A DNA stretch of 8,083 bases, from assembly GCA_013813755.1 (NCBI GenBank), contig JACCRD010000038.1:1-8083 (forward strand), in the 5' to 3' direction. Each line of letters begins with the position of its first letter. The stretch's first letter is position 1. Positions 5,663 through 8,083 of this stretch are shown here, piece by piece. A program made the position numbers and the translations under genes. The notes below the pieces were generated by a model. The model had not been told where the DNA came from. It did not search any database and worked only from the letters and a program-made list of their open reading frames with translations. This stretch comes from Acidobacteriota bacterium (GTDB lineage Bacteria > Acidobacteriota > Blastocatellia > Pyrinomonadales > Pyrinomonadaceae).

Positions 5663-6376
5663 GTGAAAGTGCGAATAATAAAATTCTTTAAGGTTTTTGG
5701 ACTGATTTGTTTTTTGCTGATTAATTTTCAGACCTTCATTTTCGCTCAGGAAAATTACGGGCGCGCGCACTTATGGGAAAAGGAAATCGCCGCGTTTCAA
5801 GACTTTGACAAAAAGGAATTCCCCAAAATGGGTGAGATTTTATTCGTCGGCAGTTCGAGCATTCGCGGCTGGCGCACTCTTAAAATTGATTTCCCCGAAT
5901 TTTATATTATCAACCGCGGTTTCGGCGGTTCGCACCTCGAAGACGTCAATTTTTACGCCAATCAAATAATTTTTCCGTATAAACCAAAATTAATCGTGCT
6001 TTACGCCGGTGAAAACGACATTGTTGCCGGCAAATCTGTCGAAAATGTTTTTGCAGATTTTATGAAATTTGTCGCCTCCGCCCGTAAAAATTTACCAAAA
6101 ACCCGAATCATCTACGTGTCCGCCAAACCGAGTCCGGCGCGTCAGGAGTTCGAGGGAAAATTTAAAGAGCTTAATAATTTGATCGAAACGGAAACGAAAA
6201 AGGATAAACATTTGCTGTTTGTTGATGTCTGGTCACTGATGATAGACGCAAACGGTAAATCAAAAAAAGAACTATTTCAAGCCGATTTGCTGCACATCAA
6301 CACCGAAGGCTACCAAATCTGGCGCGACGCGCTCTTGCCGCATATCAAGCGCGGGTCAAAAAGAAATTTCCGGTAA
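5663..6376 (+). CDS. Exported SGNH/GDSL-type hydrolase (probable esterase or lipase)
   Basis: This 237-residue protein starts with an export signal (KVRIIKFFK, hydrophobic 11-27, likely cut near FAQE at about 29). All SGNH blocks are present: block I FVGSSSIRGW, with Ser65 as the expected nucleophile (aligned with G-D-S); block II NRGFGGS with its glycine; block III YAGENDI, with Asn118; and block V DLLH, with Asp208 and His211 completing the triad. The segment KPSPAR (155-160) is typical of one bacterial subfamily of this fold. The start is GTG 5663, which gives the signal peptide; no clear ribosome site is seen. It lies 20 bases after mlaD, so co-transcription with the lipid transporter is likely and a lysophospholipase or acyl-hydrolase role in the envelope is attractive but unproven. 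Acetylesterase activity on sugars is an equally allowed alternative. Its stop touches the stop of the opposite gene. Confidence 0.87.
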   Translation: MKVRIIKFFKVFGLICFLLINFQTFIFAQENYGRAHLWEKEIAAFQDFDKKEFPKMGEILFVGSSSIRGWRTLKIDFPEFYIINRGFGGSHLEDVNFYANQIIFPYKPKLIVLYAGENDIVAGKSVENVFADFMKFVASARKNLPKTRIIYVSAKPSPARQEFEGKFKELNNLIETETKKDKHLLFVDVWSLMIDANGKSKKELFQADLLHINTEGYQIWRDALLPHIKRGSKRNFR

Positions 6377-7099
6377 TTAATTTTTAGCAGAATATTCGCT
6401 TTTCTCTTTTGCCGAATTGAGCGGAGTCGCGACGACAAATTTTTGAACTAACAAATCAATTCCGGTAATCGCGCCGCCGACAACAACCGCGAAAGCGCCG
6501 CATTCAAAAGCTCTCCGCACATCTTCGGGTGAACCGAGTCGCCCTTCGCAAATAATCGGAATCGTCAATTTTCCGGCTAATTGTTCGACGAGTTTGAAAT
6601 CCGGATTTGTCAGATGCTTTGTTTCCGCCGTATAACCGGAAAGCGTCGTGCTGATGACATCGACGCCCAAAGTTTCTGCTGCGCGCAAACCTTCTTCGAG
6701 CAGCGCGACATCAGCCATCAACGGTTGCTCCAACTCAGCCCGGATGCGTTTGACAATTGTTTCGATTTTTTCGCCGTTGGGTCGGGCGCGGCGGGTTGCG
6801 TCAATAGCGATGATGTCCGCTCCGGCTTCGGCGATTTGTTTTGCCGCGTCAAAGGTCGGCGTAATGTACACATCGGAGGAATCCTGAATTATTTTATAAA
6901 TTCCGAGAATCGGCAATTTGACCGTTTTCCTGGCGGCACGGATGTTTTCCGGCGAATCGATGCGAACGCCGACCGCGCCGTTAAGTTCCGCGGTTGCGGC
7001 AAAAGCCTGGATAATTGCCGGTTTATTGAGCGGTGAATTTGCAGGAGCCTGACAGGAAACAATCAGACCGCCGCGCCAGTTTTCAAACGTCTTATTCAT
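6377..7099 (-). CDS. nanE: N-acetylmannosamine-6-phosphate 2-epimerase
   Basis: This 240-residue cytoplasmic enzyme converts N-acetylmannosamine-6-phosphate to N-acetylglucosamine-6-phosphate in sialic-acid and amino-sugar breakdown. It is a TIM-barrel protein. Family landmarks are the N-terminal GGLIVSCQAPANSPLNKP (10-27), GIYKI with Lys69 and the phosphate-site stretch ICEGRLGSPEDVRRAFECGA (183-202) with Glu185. The Lys and Glu correspond in position to the catalytic pair described for characterised NanE proteins. Other conserved parts are DATRRARPNG (100-109) and VVVGGAITGID (205-215). Length is slightly above the norm of about 220-235 because of a hydrophilic tail (NSAKEKSEYSAKN). The gene starts six bases after the stop of the kinase gene, so the two are almost surely co-transcribed. 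Epimerase identity is strong; the physiological sugar source is unknown. Confidence 0.95.
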   Translation of the reverse strand: MNKTFENWRGGLIVSCQAPANSPLNKPAIIQAFAATAELNGAVGVRIDSPENIRAARKTVKLPILGIYKIIQDSSDVYITPTFDAAKQIAEAGADIIAIDATRRARPNGEKIETIVKRIRAELEQPLMADVALLEEGLRAAETLGVDVISTTLSGYTAETKHLTNPDFKLVEQLAGKLTIPIICEGRLGSPEDVRRAFECGAFAVVVGGAITGIDLLVQKFVVATPLNSAKEKSEYSAKN

Positions 7100-7105
7100 T
7101 CTTTT

Positions 7106-8083
7106 TTATGCGCCTTTCCGCTTCGCGCTGGTCTCCAAATTCGTTAATAAATCTTCGTTGATTTTAATTTTCGCCTGTCGATAAGCCATTAATAGCGCAC
7201 CGATTGCCGGGTCAAAACGCGGTTCGATTAATGCGGCGTGGGGAATTTTAGTTTGCAGAATTTCTGCAAAATATTTCTTCATCAAGCGGGCGCGAAACAT
7301 TCCGCCGACCCCGGCGACCGGAAATGCGTCATGAAATTTCAGCTGCCGCGCCGCGCTCAAAATGCTTTCGGCTAGAACATTCGCGCCGAATTTAATTTGC
7401 TCCTGAATAACGACATTTCCCGTCTCTGCTGCTTCGTGCGCCTTTTTCGCAAAACTCGCCAACTCATCGCGTGTTATTTTGGCATTATAGAAATCATCGG
7501 TTATTTGGCGAATCTTTTCGCGCCCAAAAAATTTAAGAACAAGATTTTCAAGATTATTTTTTTCGATCAAATTGTCCTGTTCTTTGATCGCCAGCCGAAT
7601 AATTTGTGCTGAAAGCCAGAATCCGCTTCCTTCGTCGCTGAACAAATATCCCAAACCGCCGATCTTAGACGTTTCGCCCGTTTCGTTTTCACCATATACA
7701 ACCGAACCGGTGCCGGCGATAACGACAATTCCGGATTTTCCGGCGGTCGCCCCAAAGAGCGCGTTCGGCGCGTCGTGCCCGACGGTCAGACATTCAGCTT
7801 TGACCATTTCGCCGATGATTTCTTTTTTATAATCCGCTCCGCCGGTCATTCCAAAATGCGCCGACGCGAAATGATAACCCGAAACAACATCTAAATTAGA
7901 CAGTTCGCTGAAATATTTCTCCGCGTCTCCGCGTCTCCGCGTCTCCGCGTCCAAAACCGCTTTTCCGACACTTTTCAAAACCGCGTTTTGCAAACGCTCG
8001 CGCCCGCCCGGATGTTCGGCGTGATTCGACGCGCCGCCCAAACCGCGCCCCAAAATAGTTCCCGATTCGTCAGCGATTAAAGC
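7106..8083 (-). CDS. BadF/BcrA-type ATPase-fold sugar kinase, probably N-acetylglucosamine/MurNAc kinase (5' end outside window)
   Basis: The frame is open to the right edge and 325 residues are visible. Roughly the first 15-20, which should hold the DGGGTKT phosphate loop, are missing. Visible landmarks of the actin-like kinase family are the Asp in TVGHDAPNAL (residue 104 of the visible part, the likely catalytic base), the second phosphate motif IAGTGSVVYG (122-131), the glycine-rich GGLGYLFSDEGSGFW (142-156), and the adenosine motif VAGVGGMFRARL near the end with EPRFDPAIGALLMA. This set is typical of N-acetylglucosamine kinases and of MurK-like enzymes that phosphorylate GlcNAc or N-acetylmuramic acid. 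Pairing with nanE supports an amino-sugar 6-kinase role, possibly on ManNAc or GlcNAc. An unusual stretch, DAETRRRGDAE (45-55), comes from a short tandem DNA repeat, located before the conserved AHFGMTGG. Otherwise the protein looks intact. Confidence 0.88.
   Translation of the reverse strand, partial: ALIADESGTILGRGLGGASNHAEHPGGRERLQNAVLKSVGKAVLDAETRRRGDAEKYFSELSNLDVVSGYHFASAHFGMTGGADYKKEIIGEMVKAECLTVGHDAPNALFGATAGKSGIVVIAGTGSVVYGENETGETSKIGGLGYLFSDEGSGFWLSAQIIRLAIKEQDNLIEKNNLENLVLKFFGREKIRQITDDFYNAKITRDELASFAKKAHEAAETGNVVIQEQIKFGANVLAESILSAARQLKFHDAFPVAGVGGMFRARLMKKYFAEILQTKIPHAALIEPRFDPAIGALLMAYRQAKIKINEDLLTNLETSAKRKGA
7919..7952. repeat. 8-base tandem repeat inside the kinase gene
   Basis: CTCCGCGT is repeated four times without change (7919-7950) and is followed by CC. 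On the coding (minus) strand the unit reads as ACGCGGAG. Because eight is not a multiple of three, the array runs through all three frames in 24 bases and encodes the eight-residue cycle D-A-E-T-R-R-R-G. None of its frames on the coding strand contains a stop. The flanking gene stays in frame. Confidence 0.93.

Noticed and set aside
7919..7952. CRISPR array or frameshift mutation at the tandem repeat
   Set aside because: The unit is only 8 bases with no spacers, and the kinase frame continues intact on both sides.

Overview
The window looks like a piece of a Gram-negative chromosome with modest GC, most plausibly an Acidobacteriota of the Blastocatellia/Pyrinomonadales type. That placement is an inference. 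It rests on the three-gene mlaE-mlaF-mlaD layout without mlaB or mlaC, the protein style (an ECF sigma factor followed by a zinc-finger anti-sigma factor and an LTXXQ protein), and a short GC-rich tandem repeat of a kind I associate with acidobacterial and cyanobacterial genomes. No RNA gene, CRISPR array, transposase or phage gene was found. All genes look chromosomal and intact except two cut by the window edges.

Layout, left to right. (1) Bases 1-242 hold the 3' end of a plus-strand gene whose product has the C-terminal catalytic block of an SGNH/GDSL hydrolase and a cysteine-rich tail. (2) After a 261-base AT-rich leader, a compact plus-strand stress-response unit runs from 504 to 2544: an ECF sigma factor, a one-pass membrane anti-sigma factor with a zinc-binding N-terminus, an exported LTXXQ (Spy/CpxP/CnrX-like) protein, and a strong intrinsic terminator. 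(3) A second plus-strand unit, 2604-6376, encodes a Mla-type phospholipid transporter: MlaE permease, MlaF ATPase and MlaD with its MCE domain. An exported SGNH hydrolase starts 20 bases after mlaD. (4) Two minus-strand genes, 8083 to 6377, encode a BadF/BcrA-type sugar kinase (5' end outside the window) and NanE, N-acetylmannosamine-6-phosphate 2-epimerase. These form an amino-sugar salvage pair.

How the parts may work together. The first unit reads as an envelope-stress or metal-stress switch, in which an exported sensor, a membrane anti-sigma factor and a cytoplasmic sigma factor are made together. The second unit maintains the outer-membrane lipid balance, with an exported lipid- or ester-cleaving enzyme apparently attached. 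The third feeds N-acetylated amino sugars, perhaps from cell-wall turnover, into central metabolism. No sequence link between the three units is visible beyond adjacency.

The points most worth a second look are: five copies of a Gly-rich motif in MlaD whose spacings differ by exactly seven residues; an 8-base tandem repeat embedded in frame in the kinase gene; the sigma/anti-sigma/LTXXQ arrangement; and a convergent gene junction where one palindromic hexamer, TAATTA, supplies both stop codons.
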